The notes below the pieces were generated by a model that made no database searches, was not told the origin of the DNA, and was given only the letters and a program-made list of their open reading frames with translations. A stretch of 64,000 bases of DNA from NCBI GenBank assembly GCA_029204225.1, contig CM055096.1:35832611-35896610 (forward strand), in the 5' to 3' direction. The DNA comes from Diphasiastrum complanatum (Eukaryota; Streptophyta; Lycopodiopsida; Lycopodiales; Lycopodiaceae). A program made the position numbers and the translations under genes. Positions 1 to 11,136 of the stretch are shown here, piece after piece (the stretch's first letter is position 1; each line of letters opens with the position of its first letter).

Positions 1-234
1 AATATTGAATATCAACATAAATATGGCATGATATACTCGAAAATGAAGATATGAGCTGGTTAAGTATAAATCATGAAGAGGACTAAGTCATTTTTCAGGA
101 ATATATCTCCTAAGTACTTGCCTTGTACGAAACCACTTGTCATAAATTGTACCAAAAACATAACTTTCTAACGTTGTCCTCTGTGGGAACGACATTAACT
201 ACTATAAAATCTATATTAACCCTGTTGGTATAGT
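1..234. other. Unassigned AT-rich sequence upstream of gypsy integrase
   Basis: No coding similarity was recognised here. It lies directly upstream of integrase coding sequence and may be the decayed 5' part of the same gypsy integrase, but no motif supports that. Confidence 0.3.
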
Positions 235-688
235 ATGACACAAGTCATTGGAAGATTTGGAGCTCCTAGAGAACTGATTTCGGATCGAGGAACCCAGTTT
301 TTGAACAAAATCATAGAGAGTCTGATGAAACAACAACTAATTAAACATCGAAAGAGTACTCCCTATCATCCTCAAGCGAATGGACAAGCCGAAAGTACAA
401 ACCAGTAGTTGATGTCTATCCTACAAAAAACAGTTTTTGAAAATAAAAGGGACTGGGATAAGAAATTATATGCTACTTTGTGGGCCTACAATGTGACCTA
501 CAAAACTAGTACAAATCACACTCTCTTTTTCTTGGTATATGGACAAGAATGTATCTTGCCTATTGAGATATAATTACCATCCCTGAGATAGGCTATGTCT
601 CACAATCTGGGTAGGAAAGAGTCCATCCAACAGCTCATCGATATCTTACAAGAGTTGGACGAGCAACGATTGACCTCCCTAGTACATA
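235..688 (+). pseudogene. Ty3/gypsy integrase fragment (catalytic core, 3' part)
   Basis: This is the second half of a Ty3/gypsy integrase core, the enzyme that joins retrotransposon cDNA to chromosomal DNA. In one frame it shows ISDRGTQFLN, containing the second catalytic Asp, then STPYHPQANGQAEST with the catalytic Glu, then LWAYNVTYKTSTNHT and a later LVYGQE motif, all typical of gypsy integrases. Three in-frame stops (about 406, 571 and 589) inactivate it. The zinc-binding domain and the first catalytic Asp are missing. The frame runs on to about 688, where the LTR of copia element A1 begins, so A1 probably inserted into it. Family assignment is firm; the exact left edge is not. Confidence 0.85.
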
Positions 689-1730
689 TGAAGAAACGAA
701 ATGTTTCTAATGCCAAAGCTTTGCTAGCTTTCAATCCTGAACCTTTGACAAATGACAACACGACACGACATGACACAACACGAAATCAGTCGTGCTCCTC
801 AACTGACCAAGAAAATCAGCCGCAGTACCATGGGATACAAATATTAGATCAGATATCATGACGTCAACAGAAGCACTCTAGATCGTGGCTAATCTGCCAT
901 TCTTGTAATTCGTGATTAGTTGTAGATGTTTAATCACTCTAATCTAGAAGTTACATGACGCGACTATATACTTTCTATTTGATGCATAATGTAGATCAAG
1001 AAGTATGCTAGTAAGCAAGACACGAAGTTTGAAGACGAAAATACAGAATACATGTCCGCCTGTGTGCGAGACAATTCTGTAGAGGATCTGTAGATCCAGA
1101 ATTCCGCTAGTAAGCGAGACACTCTTCGTGAGAGAACTGTATTTCTCTCATGCCAATGCACTGTGTGGATCTGTCGCATAGTGCTTGAAGAATCAGAAAA
1201 TCAATAGATGATATTGTAGTTGTTGTGCACATTATTATTCTAAATGATTGTATGATCATGAATGTATTTTTTGTCTGATGCTATTTGTGTGTCTGATTCA
1301 CTTGCTCATTTAATTCCACACCTTGGTTTGATATTGTTGAATGCCATATTAATTTGTTAACGTAGATCAGCAGTGTCTGACTACACTTTGAAGGATTCTA
1401 GGAGTGATATAGCTGGCGATGACCAGTAGTCATATCTGAATTCCTGACGAACTTGTTTCATGTTTCGTGTTTTGTTTCATTTCGTTTCGTTTCGTTTCAT
1501 TTTACGATCTCTATGTTTCAAGCATGAATCAATATCAGAGCTCATTTAAGTTTCACTTCGTTTCGTTTTCACCTAGATTTTGTCTCGTTTCGTTTTGTTG
1601 CATTACAGAGCCTGATTGATCCAACACGAATTATTCTCGAACATAAATAATTCGAGGTTTGCAAAAGTTTCACAAATCGTTCGAGGGTTTTTTATCAATT
1701 TGTCACCAGAGTTTTTGGCCAGATTTGTCA
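689..1730 (+). repeat. 5' LTR of copia A1 (1,042 bp)
   Basis: It begins TGAAGAAAC and ends CA, four bases before the PBS. The boundaries were set by comparison with an inverted homologous copy at 33627-34538, which begins and ends the same way. It contains a pyrimidine-rich stretch at about 1459-1600 with repeated TTTCG units. It should carry the promoter and polyadenylation signals of the element; no TATA box was assigned with confidence. Confidence 0.8.
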
Positions 1731-1734
1731 TCAG

Positions 1735-1746
1735 TGGTATCAGAAT
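1735..1746 (+). promoter_or_regulatory. Primer-binding site of copia A1
   Basis: TGGTATCAGAAT lies four bases after the LTR end. It matches the usual plant copia PBS TGGTATCAGAGC, complementary to the 3' end of initiator tRNA-Met, apart from the last two positions. Confidence 0.8.
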
Positions 1747-1846
1747 CCACCTTATCATAGTCTGACATAGCCGAAAAGCTATCAAATCCAGGAGGCTAAG
1801 CATTCAAACAATCAACCATCAACAAGTGAACATGAATTTAGAAACA

Positions 1847-2879
1847 ATGGCTTCAATCAGTAGCATACAATCCAAGATCTGTATAGTTTTGGATTCGTTT
1901 GGATGTAACTTCCTAGCATGGAAGGTGAAGACTTCGCTGATACCAAAGAGTGAAGGATTATTCCCCTGGATGGATGGCACCGAGGAGATGCCTACAATGA
2001 CAGGCAAAGAGCTACGCGAATGGAGAGAGAAAAATGACAAGGCAGTAGCCTTGCTATCATCATCCATCGAGGATAGCCTCATGCTTGACCTGGCAACACT
2101 CTCCAAGGCAAAAGAGATGTGGGATACACTAAATCATGCAGTCAAATAATGATGCTGGAAGATCAGTTGACGAACCTGCAGTGGGATGGCAAAGACCTCA
2201 CAGGCTTTCATTAGGAAGATGAAGGATCTTTTCCTATCACTACACAATTATGGAGCAAAAAATCAGTGTCAGCAGAGAAGCAACTCACTTATCTGTTGAG
2301 AGCCTTACCAAGACACCCTTCCAGACAACCAGAACCTTGCTCGCAAAGGATCCTACCATGACCCTCGAAAAGGCAATTGTTGAGATTCGAGAGTTTGTCG
2401 AGGCTAGAGAGCACCTTGATCACAAGGATGCTTCTGACCAAGCCCTCTACAACAACAAAGAAAAGACAAAGAAACAATTCAAGCCTAAGAGGGAGTCGAA
2501 TCAAAGGCAGGATCGTGATTAGCAAGTAGAAGGGACCAGCAAAGGCAAATGAAAGAACAAAGGGAGGTCGAAACAACAAAGTGGAGACAAGTAGACCCGC
2601 ATGAGGTGCAGAGGCGAAGGGCTCACAGTCGATTGGTGCTGGCTCAGTTCAAAAATTGAGTGTATCCACTATCACAAGAAGGGTCATGTAGCCATGGACT
2701 GTCGCCTGAACTCAAGAAATAAATCAACACAAAGCAGACAAGAGAACGATAATAGTTCATCCTATGTCGAGGAGCCAAAGAGCTCAGAAATGACGAAGAA
2801 AGATCAAACAGAAATACTTCAACAGCCTACATCTGCGCAGACGTGTGTGCAACGTCAACACCTGACACATAGGAGGTAA
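1847..2879 (+). pseudogene. Copia A1 gag polyprotein (nucleocapsid), broken
   Basis: Gag forms the virus-like particle that packages element RNA. The start chosen is the ATG of MASIS, conserved in the inverted copy near 33.5 kb. Visible segments are an N-terminal gag domain (WKVKTSL, KELREWREK, LDLATLSKAKEMWD), a central part (LTKTPFQTTRTLLAKDP), a basic stretch, and a double zinc-knuckle region. The second knuckle reads CIHYHKKGHVAMDC, with Tyr replacing the second zinc-binding Cys. Frameshifts near 2150, 2210 and 2250 and a stop at 2520 break the frame. Confidence 0.85.
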
Positions 2880-5195
2880 TTCTAGACTCAGGAGCTACCT
2901 CACACTTTGTAACATCAAGACGAATCATGTCTGATTTTCGAAGTGTAGATCCATCAAGATTCATTGTTCTTGGGGATCATATCCAAACATCAAGTGAACG
3001 GTATTGGTTCACTGTGGCTCAACACAAATGGCAGAGACAGACGACTCGAAGATGTTCTGTTTGTGCCAAGAACATGAACTTGCTATTTATGGCAAGAACA
3101 GCTGATGTAGAGATGTGTGTGACATTTTCTGACGAAGCATGCAACGTTGTTGATGATATTACCAGTACTCTGATCACTCAAGGTAGAAGAAAAGGTAATC
3201 TATATCACCTGAAGGTACGTCTGCCTACAGATGCATCAGACTCATGATGATTCGCCTGACACTCTACGACACAGGAGACTATGCCATATGAACTCAATGG
3301 CACTCTACCAAGCAAGCCATCATGGAGCAATTACAGGGGTCACTCGAATGCGAACAATTCAACCACCTGTGATGCATGTCTGAAGGGTAAGATGTCATGC
3401 ACTCCATTTGTCAAAGACTCCTACAGAACGACTAAGATTTTGGAGTTACTGCATTCTGACATCTATGTGCCTTTCAATGTGATCTCAGTAGGAGGCTTGA
3501 AATATTACATTACCTTCATTGATGATCATAGTAAATTTGCCAGAGTGTATTTTATTCAGAATAAATCAAAAGCACTTGACAAATTTGCAGAGTATGTAAA
3601 TTGGACAGAGAGATGCACTGGCAACAAAGTGAAGCAGATCAAGACAGATTGAGGTGGCGAATACATCTCGAATCGCTTCACTGACTTCTATAATGATCAT
3701 GGTATCATTCATAGAAGGACTGCAACTTACACACCGCAGCACAACGGTGTTGCAGAAAGGAAGAATAGGACTCTAATGGAAGCTGCCAGATGCATGATGG
3801 CCTACTCGAAAGCTCCAAGAGTAATGTGGGCTGAAGTAGTAGCTACAGCTGCATACATTCAGAACAGGACAGAAAAGTCTAGTGTCCCTCACACGACACC
3901 ACACGAATTATGGTGGGGTAGAAAACCCAACCTATCTCACATCAGAGTCTTTGGTTGTGCAACTTATGCACATATTCTTTATAAACTTCAAAAGAAGCTT
4001 GATGAGAAAGCTGAACAGGGATATCTGGTAGGATATGACAACAATTCGTCATACTACAGAGTCTACATGCCAGACACGAACATTGTGAAGACAGTCAGAG
4101 AAGTCAGATTTGATGAGAGCAAGACAATGGCCAACGATGATCATGTCAGCTATGAAGTTCTTGAAAGACAGTACTATGATTAGCCACCAGTGACAGAGGG
4201 AGCAGAAGACGAACATGAAAACGAAGATTTATGAGTTGCTTCGTATTTTAGTGACAAATCAGAAAACGAAAGATTTGAGAGGCAGCCTACTGTTACAATA
4301 CCTATAAACCAAGATGGTTCCGGACCTAGCATAGCAGACAAAGGCAAAGGCATTGCTGTCCTAGGAGGATCTCCTAGAAGGTCGACAAGACAACGAAGAG
4401 TGCCAGCATATATATGTGCCAGGTAGCTCAGCTTCCACATCAAAAGAGTTCTATGGATTCAGTGGTGAACCACAGACATTCAAGGAGGCAATTGAATGTT
4501 TAGAGAAGGACAAATGGATCCAAGCCATGAACGAGGAGATGGAATCCACGAGGAAGAACTAGGTATGGACGTTGCAGCCATTATCAGATAAGCGAAAGGT
4601 TGTAGAATGCAAATGGGTTTACAAGCTCAAGTATGGACCAGATGGAGATGTCTCGAAATATAAGACAAGATTGGTAGCGAAGGGATTCTCTTAGAGATGT
4701 GGTATTGACTATTTTGAAACCTTCTCCCCTATCATGAAACATTCGTCCATACGTTTACTATTTGCATATGCAACTGCTTATGACCTTAGGTTCCACATTG
4801 TGGATGAGAAGACAGTCTTCTTGCATGGTGAGTTAGACGAAGAGTCTACATGGATCAACCCCTAACATATGTCTCGAATTCACTTCCTGATTATGCATAC
4901 AGAATGCATAGGAGTATCTATGGTCTAAAGCAGTCAGCTTGACAATGGTACAAAAAGAAGAATCAAGCCCTGAAATCATTAGGATTCAAGCCACTAATGG
5001 CTGATTCCAATGTGTATGTAAGCATTGCAGATGGGAAGATTATCATTGTGGTTGTGTATGTGGACGACACTCTGATACTCTGCAAGAGTGAGAAGCCGAT
5101 TGCTGAAGTGAAGAATGATATCTCGAAACATTTTGAGATTGTAGATATGGGAGAAGCCAGGTGTTACCTTGGCTTGTAGATTGACAAGGTTGATA
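2880..5195 (+). pseudogene. Copia A1 protease-integrase-RT, broken and truncated
   Basis: The order visible is protease (ILDSGATSHFV with the DSGA active site near 2882), pre-integrase region, integrase (CDACLKGKM, LHSDIY, IDDHS, TYTPQHNGVAERKNRT and the GYLVGYD tail), hinge, and RT (CKWVYKLKYGPDG, RLVAKGFS, FHIVDEKTVFLHGEL, YVDDTLIL). Catalytic Asp and Glu residues of integrase and the YVDD box of RT are present, but stops interrupt it, for example TGA at about 3650 in IKTD*GGEY, TAG at about 4561 and 4693, plus a frameshift near 4850. Comparison with A2 shows the 3650 stop is CGA there. Coding ends at MGEARCYLGL near 5178. Confidence 0.9.
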
Positions 5196-5197
5196 GT

Positions 5198-6276
5198 TAA
5201 CAGTTTTTCATTAATACAATCTTCTTCTGTTCGTTCTGCTTGTATTTGAAAAGTTGGCACCTCGAATTCAATCGGAAGAATTGGATGCATACGATATGTA
5301 AGAAAATAAGGAGTCTATTTCGTTGTGCTTTTTTTCGTGTTTCTATATGCCCAGAGCACTGAAGGTAGCTTTTGATCCCAACCTGTAGCATGTGCAATAG
5401 TAATCTTGTTAAGGATCTTGCATAAAATATTATTCGCCCTTTCAGTTAAACCATTGGCTTTCAGATTATACGGGGTTGTCTTTCTGTGTTTGATCAGAAA
5501 ATATGTCGTCAGTAAACGAATTGTATCATTTAGAAAATGAGTACCACGATCACTGACTAATTCAAGAGGACACCCATATCGTTTCATTATAGACTTAAAT
5601 AGAAAAGCAGCGACAGTTTTCGCATCGTTTTGTTTCGTCGCTTCCGCTTCAACATTCTTTGTCGTATAATCCGTTGCAACCAAAATATATCGACATTTTG
5701 TGTGTCGAGTTACTGGTTTAATTGTCTGACAAAATCAATCCTCCACTTTTCAAATGGTGCAAGTGGAATAATTGGTGTCAATGGCCAATTCATAGATTTG
5801 GTTGGTTTACCAGACCTCTGGCATGGATCACAAGATCTAATATAAACAGAAACATCTTTGAACATGGTAGGCCACCAATACTTGGCGGTCAAAAACTTAT
5901 TAGCAATGTTCTTCAAAGCAAAATGTCCACCAACGTCTTTGGAATGTAAAGCTTGAATAATCTTTGAGATATCAGGTCTATTAACAAGATAGTTTAAAGC
6001 GTAATGATCAACATTTGAATATAAAAGCATATTCCAGCAAATAATGCCGAAATTTCTTTTCAGTAAAAATCATTCCAAATGCTTCCCTTTCTATTGCCGA
6101 TAATTTTTTTTTTCCAAGGAGCTAAGCTGGTGACTTGCATAGTATGTTGGATGGTCTTTCTTCCGTTCGTCCTTCTGGCTCAGACAAACACGAATAGCAA
6201 ATGCTGACACATCAACATAGTTGTAGACAGCCCTAGAAGAAATCAATGCTGAAAAGGCCAGAGGCAAGAGGAGCAA
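5198..6276 (-). pseudogene. Ty3/gypsy RNase H-integrase fragment
   Basis: Reading leftward from 6276 there is RNase H (NYVDVSAFAI, YYASHQLSSLEKKNYR, then IEREAFGMIF after a frameshift, VDHYALNYLVNRPDI), followed at once by the integrase zinc-binding region (GGHFALKNIA, YWWPTMFKDV, CDPCQRSGKP) and core (WRIDFV, LVSDRGTHFLND, NGLTERANN, LWAYRNTKK). The link normally found between RNase H and the integrase zinc finger is missing, so an internal deletion is likely. It ends near 5198 against the broken RT of copia A1. It differs clearly from the gypsy fragments at 0.2-0.7 kb and 35-36 kb. No LTR was found. Confidence 0.85.
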
Positions 6277-6279
6277 GCC

Positions 6280-6938
6280 AAGTTCTCATCTCAGCTCCAG
6301 TCTCTACAACAAGTGCAAGACCAGCTCAAGCGTTAGATGGATCTCTTAACTCATGAGAATAAGGGACTAATTGATGTGATGAGGTTGGTCAAAGCAACCC
6401 ATACGGCCAAAGGACATTAATTCCAGTCCCTTCAAGTGCTGCAATAAAAATGGAAAAGCATGTGGCTCTAATAAAGCAACACGAAGCCCTAAAGAGGAAT
6501 GTCCAAATCTCCGACGAAGAAAACAATAAAAAGCTTTTAGCACTCCAAGAAAGCACGAGTAACTTGCAAGAGGAACTCCTCTGATCAAGACAACAACTAG
6601 ATCTCATTTGGAATACGTCATGTAGACTTGATGCAGGCGTATCAGTGCTGAAAGATGATGTTGATCAGGATGGGGCTGGAGCTCCAGAACAAAGCCGATC
6701 TATCAACCAACAAGGAGTTGGACTTGGTGTTCCACTACCAGGATCTACCACCGGCTCTCTCCATAATCCCACTATATGTTGTTCCACTTACACCCAGTTG
6801 TCCCACTTACCCTATCTTTTTTCTGAACACTTTTTTTATCTTACCAACCCTCATTTTTTTCTCCCACTTATTCGACCACCTCCACCTCTAACACCATACC
6901 TACCACATCTTCTTTTAAATTTGATGACAAGTTTTTGA
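6280..6938 (+). pseudogene. Unrecognised decayed ORF with coiled coil and Pro-rich tail
   Basis: I do not recognise this protein. From the ATG at 6450 one frame stays open to 6938 except for a TGA at 6582-6584. The first 60 or so residues are rich in Glu, Lys, Gln and Leu with heptad-like spacing (MEKHVALIKQHEALKRNV, NNKKLLALQESTSNLQEEL), suggesting a coiled coil. The tail is rich in Pro, Leu and aromatic residues (IRPPPPLTPYLPH). Upstream, 6280-6449 reads as further Gln-rich coil in another frame (SQLQSLQQVQDQLKR). It may be a gag-like protein of an unidentified element; a similar layout of coil and low-complexity region occurs at 14.7-17.2 kb. Confidence 0.4.
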
Positions 6939-7175
6939 AGCAATTCATTTCACCCGCAACCAAATACAACCTCATAACTAACCCACCACCCATCACTCAT
7001 CAACTAATTTCACCTCCTTTGCCACCTAACTTCAATTTTTCATATCAAGCCCCACCACTTGACGAAACTGTGCAACTCTCAAAGAATTTTCCAGACTGAC
7101 ACCTTTGTCCGGACCAAGGCCTGAGGGTTCAAACCTAAAAGTGTCGGATACCAAGAGTGCCACCACTCTAGACGA
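6939..7175. other. Pro-rich coding-like tail, no feature assigned
   Basis: C-rich sequence, with short stretches such as PPLPPNFNFSYQAPPLDE in one frame, possibly continuing the preceding ORF after a frameshift. Nothing else was recognised. Confidence 0.25.
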
Positions 7176-8116
7176 TTATTTGGCAACATACATCTTAGCT
7201 CCACTATTGCTAATTGTAGTGATTCCTTGAATATCCGAATGTATAGCTTGAAAAGTCTTTATAGATCTAGATGTAGATCTAGTATAAGGTAGTCTATGTG
7301 ACTTTGACAAAGCACAAGACTCATAAACATGATTGATACTTTTCAAGAAACTTGGAAGACCAATCACAACTTGCTCCCTAGCCATTACCTCCAATGACTT
7401 GAAGTTGCGGTGTCCCATCCTTTTATGCCAAACCACTCGAATAGGTATTTGATCTCTTGAAACACATCCAACTTGGTTAGCAATAACACAAGCATCTAGT
7501 TTGAGCAACTTCCCTTGCCTTTTGCCTTTTGCAATCAAGATATCCTTCCTTTTGGTCATACAAGCATCTCCATCAAACTCAATTTTAAGGCCTTTACTTA
7601 GCACTTTTGAATGGCAAGACTTTGAAAAATGTTAGCATGAGCATCCAACAATCCATTAAGAATAACTTGAACAAGCTCTCCTTCTTGAATGCTCTCATCA
7701 ATGCAAGCTAGCTCGTCATTCAATGCTTTCACTATCAAAATAAAAGTATTTGGATTTTTTTCACTCTTTTGCAAACAAGAAAAGAATTTCCTTCTTAGAG
7801 TCAACACTCTAGAAGTATACTTGGATTCATAAAGCTTCTTTAATGAATCTCAAGCATCCTTTCATGAAGTACTATTACCAACTTCCTTGAGAAGCTCATT
7901 GGTAACATTCATCTTTATCATGTGTAGAGCCCTTTTGGCCCTCTTGTCATACCTCATTTGATCTTGTTGTATTGCTAGTCTCTCCTCCAAACCTACAATA
8001 ATATCCAAAACATCATTCATCTCAAGAAGTCATTTTGTCCTCACTTTCCACAATGAATAGCTACTTGAGGTAAGCCTATCATTGGCTTCCAACATGACTC
8101 CACTTGATGTAGCCAT
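7176..8116 (-). pseudogene. Copia C2 gag fused to pre-integrase/integrase start
   Basis: The ATG at 8116 (MATSSGVMLEANDRLTSS) starts a copia gag N-terminal domain related to that of C1 and C3 (SLWKVRTK, ALHMIKMNVTNELL, LTLRRKFFSCLQ, LVQVILNGLLDAHANIFQSL). Near 7605 the frame jumps straight to the region before integrase (GLKIEFDGDACM, GKLLKLDACV, WHKRMGHRNFKSLEVM) and the first part of integrase (CALSKSHRLPYTRS, AIHSDI). The zinc knuckle and protease are therefore deleted. The coding sequence ends abruptly at about 7176. It lies just inside the shared LTR at 8173-8902, separated by a leader of only about 55 bases, far shorter than the roughly 710-base leader of C3. Confidence 0.8.
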
Positions 8117-8172
8117 GTAGCAATGTCCCGATCCTCTCTTCCAACCTGTTTCAATGCACAAAGCACTCTTTT

Positions 8173-8902
8173 TGTGAAGTTTTTAGCACGTGTGAACTTC
8201 ACCACACACCCTACAGGATCTTACTGAGGTGTTGTGATTGCACAAGATTGATCAAAGAACAGTGTGCTTGAAAAATCTAAGGCAAGAGCACAATGGCATA
8301 CATCTGATGAAAAAATATAACTCTTCACTATGAGAAATGAATGTCAGAAATAATTCTAAGTGTTCAGTATGGAAAAAAGAGGCTGCTTTCGGGTAGAGAG
8401 AGAAAATCATACATAGAAAACTTGGGTAGAGAGAGAATGAGTCCAAAACACCAAAATCTCAATATTCACAATATGGCAAAACATGCCCAGCTTTCCCTAT
8501 ATGAGAGAGACTCGAATTCCTACAATGGAGTTGCATGGAAAGTCCACTTAGCTAAACTAATTCACCTACCAGAGATCCACATGTGTAACTGCATGCATGG
8601 ATGTTGCATGTACTACATGTCAACTCATAAAACTGCCTAGACATGTGTAGATCACAGAAACTACTTTGCATGTTGCATGCACCGATTGCATGTGGCTTGC
8701 ATGCATACAGTAAAACTTTGCATGCTATCTAAACATCTGCATGTCATCATAATTGAACCTAACTAACTCAAATCCGAGCTACACTAGAAGGATATGTGCT
8801 CAATTCACACTCCTTTTATGTACAACATGAATTTTAGTGGAAATCACCATGGACATGACTCCAAACTTGAGATAGGAAGATTATATTTTAATAATCTTCA
8901 CA
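8173..8902 (-). repeat. LTR of copia family C (730 bp), shared by two internal regions
   Basis: On the minus strand it starts TGTGAAGATTAT and ends CTTCACA, giving a 7-bp terminal inverted repeat. A polypurine tract (AAGGAGGAG) from element C1 lies immediately before its start, so it is the 3' LTR of C1. A degraded PBS region and the C2 gag follow its end, so it is also the 5' LTR of C2. The plus-strand copy at 43526-44254 is 729 bp with the same ends. It is dense in CATGCA and TGCATG words around 8590-8720. Confidence 0.85.
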
Positions 8903-8916
8903 CTCCTCCTTAAAAA

Positions 8917-9699
8917 TTATGTTCCTATCAACATAGATTTCGAAATTAGGCCAAGGTTTGACCTCATAAATACATTCTTGAGTAGAGGCTTGGTGAGAAG
9001 ATCTGCAACACAATTCGAAGATGAAACATGCTCCAATGAGATCTCTCTCCCAATGACTTTTTCTCTTACAAAATGATGAGCCACTTCAATATGCTTGCTC
9101 CTTGCATGAAAGACTGGATTATTTGCAAAAGCCTGAGCAGAAATGTTATCATTCTTGATAATTGGTAAATCTTCATCTGCATAACACTTTAGCTCCAAAA
9201 GTAGCCTTTTGATCCATAAAACCTCCTTTGTTGTGGTTGTAAGAGATTTGTATTCAGCTTCACAGGATGATAAGGAAATAGTTGCTTGCTTCTTTGATAG
9301 CCAAGAAACCAAATTTCCTCCAAGAAATATAGTGTAAGCACTTGTGGATTTGCTATCCAACCTGTCTCCTACAAAATTTGAATCTGAAAAAGCAATCAAA
9401 GTCAGATCTTCTCCTTCATAGAATAGTCCATAATCCAAGATAGAAGATATATACCTCAAGACTCTTTTAGCCAACTTCCAATGATATAACTTTGTATCCT
9501 GCATGTGTTGACTTAGCTTATGAACACAAAAGCTTAGATCAGGCCTAGTCACTGTTAACCAAATAAGTGAGCAAATAAGTCTCCTATAAAGAGTGATGTC
9601 CCCAAAGGATTTTTCATCATCTTTAATAGGAACTTTTACAGTGTGTTCCATAGGTGTATCTATGCCTTTACAATTCTCCATCTGGAATTCCCTGAGCAT
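8917..9699 (-). pseudogene. Copia C1 RT C-terminus and RNase H (open over 260 codons)
   Basis: This part of pol includes the end of the RT thumb (YRRLICSLIWLTVTRPDLSF) and the whole RNase H domain, which removes RNA from the RNA-DNA hybrid during reverse transcription. Key motifs are AFSDSNFVGD, SSCEAEYKSL and KNDNISAQAF, retaining the acidic catalytic residues, then FHARSKHIEVAHHFVRE and the tail LLTKPLL. The frame is open to its natural stop, 14 bases before the LTR. It is listed as a pseudogene because it is only the 3' part of a broken pol. Confidence 0.85.
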
Positions 9700-9789
9700 G
9701 GAAAGTGCATATCTACTTTGGCTTATAAATGCATGACCTTTCCAAAAATCTATTTCAAGGCCTAGAATATAGTGAAGAACTCCTAAGTC

Positions 9790-11136
9790 CTACATCTTAA
9801 ACTCAGTACCAAGTGCATGCTTAGTTTCTTCAACTAACTTCTCATTGTTTCCACAAATAATGATATCATCTACATAGATGAGAAGAATAATTACAAGATT
9901 ATCTACAAACTTATAATACAGAGAAGGGTCATATTCACTTAGACAAAATCCGAGTGATATGAGATAGGAATTGAGCCTTGCATACCAAGACCTTAGTGCA
10001 TGTTTCAGTCCATACAGACTTTTGAACAAAAGACAAACTTTTGATTCATCACCTTCCTTCACAAAACCTGGAGGCTGCTCCATATAAATCTCCTCCTCAA
10101 GGTAGCCATTGAGAAATGCATTAGAAACATCAAGCTAGAACATACTCCATTTGTGAAAACATGAAAGAGATATGAGTATTTGAATTCTTACCATCTTTGC
10201 AACTGGTGCAAAGGTATCTTCATAGTCAAGACCTTTAATTTGTGAGTAGCCTTTGGCACAAAGTCTTGCTTTATACTTATTGATAGATCCATCATGATTA
10301 TACTTGATTCTGAATACCCACTTACATCCGATCACATGCATGTTGTTTGGTGGCTCCACAAGCTCCCATGTGTTATTTGACTTCAAGGCTTCAAATTCTT
10401 GGGTCATTGTTTCAACCCACTCCTTGGATTGAAAAGCTTCTTGGACATCCTTAGGCTCGTCATCTGATATAAAAAGTGCATGATAGGAAGTTTCACCTTC
10501 CACTTGCCTTCCTTCTTCATCATATGTGAACCTCCTTGGGTCAGATCTTGCTCGTGTAGATCTTTTAGGTGTGGTAGCTTGAATTTGCTCCTTCTCAAGC
10601 CTCCGCCTCACCTCTTCTTGAACAGCATCAAGATTGATGATTGACTTTGCATGAGTATCCTTGATCTGTGCATCATCCAAGTTAAATTTCTGATCTTCAT
10701 GGAAGATCACATCTCTACTAACAACATTTTTGTCAGTAGAGGGCAAATAAATCTTGTACGTTTTTTTAGTGGATGCATACTCTACAAAAATTCTTTTCAC
10801 TGCATTAGGATCCTCCTTCTTCCTAGTTTCTAGAGGCACATGCACAAAGCATACACAGCCAAAAATCCTAAGATGATCTACCTTAGGCTTTTTCTTATAC
10901 AACATCTCAAATGGTGTCTTTCCTCCTATTGCAAGATTTGGAAGCCTATTACAAAGATAGTTTGCACATGCAACTGCCTCTCCCCAAAATTCTTTAGGCA
11001 GAGAAGCTTCTGGCCTAATGGCTTTTGCACATTCATACAAAGTTCTATTCTTTCTCTCAACAATTCCATTTTGCTGAGGAGTATATGAACAAGAAAACTC
11101 TCTTTGAATACCAACAACTTTTCCTTCTTTGACCAT
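9790..11136 (-). pseudogene. Copia C1 integrase C-terminal half, hinge and RT
   Basis: From 11136 leftward 333 codons are open: FSCSYTPQQNGIVERKNRT (integrase catalytic Glu), LFNRL-type region (YLCNRLPNLAIGGKTPFEML), RIFGCVCFVHV, then a charged hinge (RSTRARSDPRRFTYDEEGRQ) and the RT start (GCKWVFRIKYNHDGS, RLCAKGYSQ, DTFAPVAKM). After a frameshift near 10135 RT continues in 10083-9790 (MEQPPGFVKEGDE, YGLKHALRSWYARLN, IYVDDIIICGNN) with its YVDD box. Compared with C3 about 380 bases are missing before position 11110, removing the zinc finger end and the first two catalytic Asp residues of integrase, yet the reading frame remains open across the junction. Confidence 0.85.

Larger units (their letters stand above)
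689..5195 (+). mobile_element. Ty1/copia retrotransposon A1, 3'-truncated
   Basis: The order is 5' LTR (689-1730), PBS (1735), gag, protease, integrase and reverse transcriptase, which is the Ty1/copia arrangement with integrase before RT. The element stops inside RT, just after the YLGL motif, where an opposing gypsy fragment begins. RNase H, polypurine tract and 3' LTR are absent. Related copies lie at 26.3-28.0 kb with 33.0-34.5 kb (A2), and more distantly at 36.2-41.7 kb (B). Many stops and frameshifts show it cannot move by itself. Confidence 0.9.
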
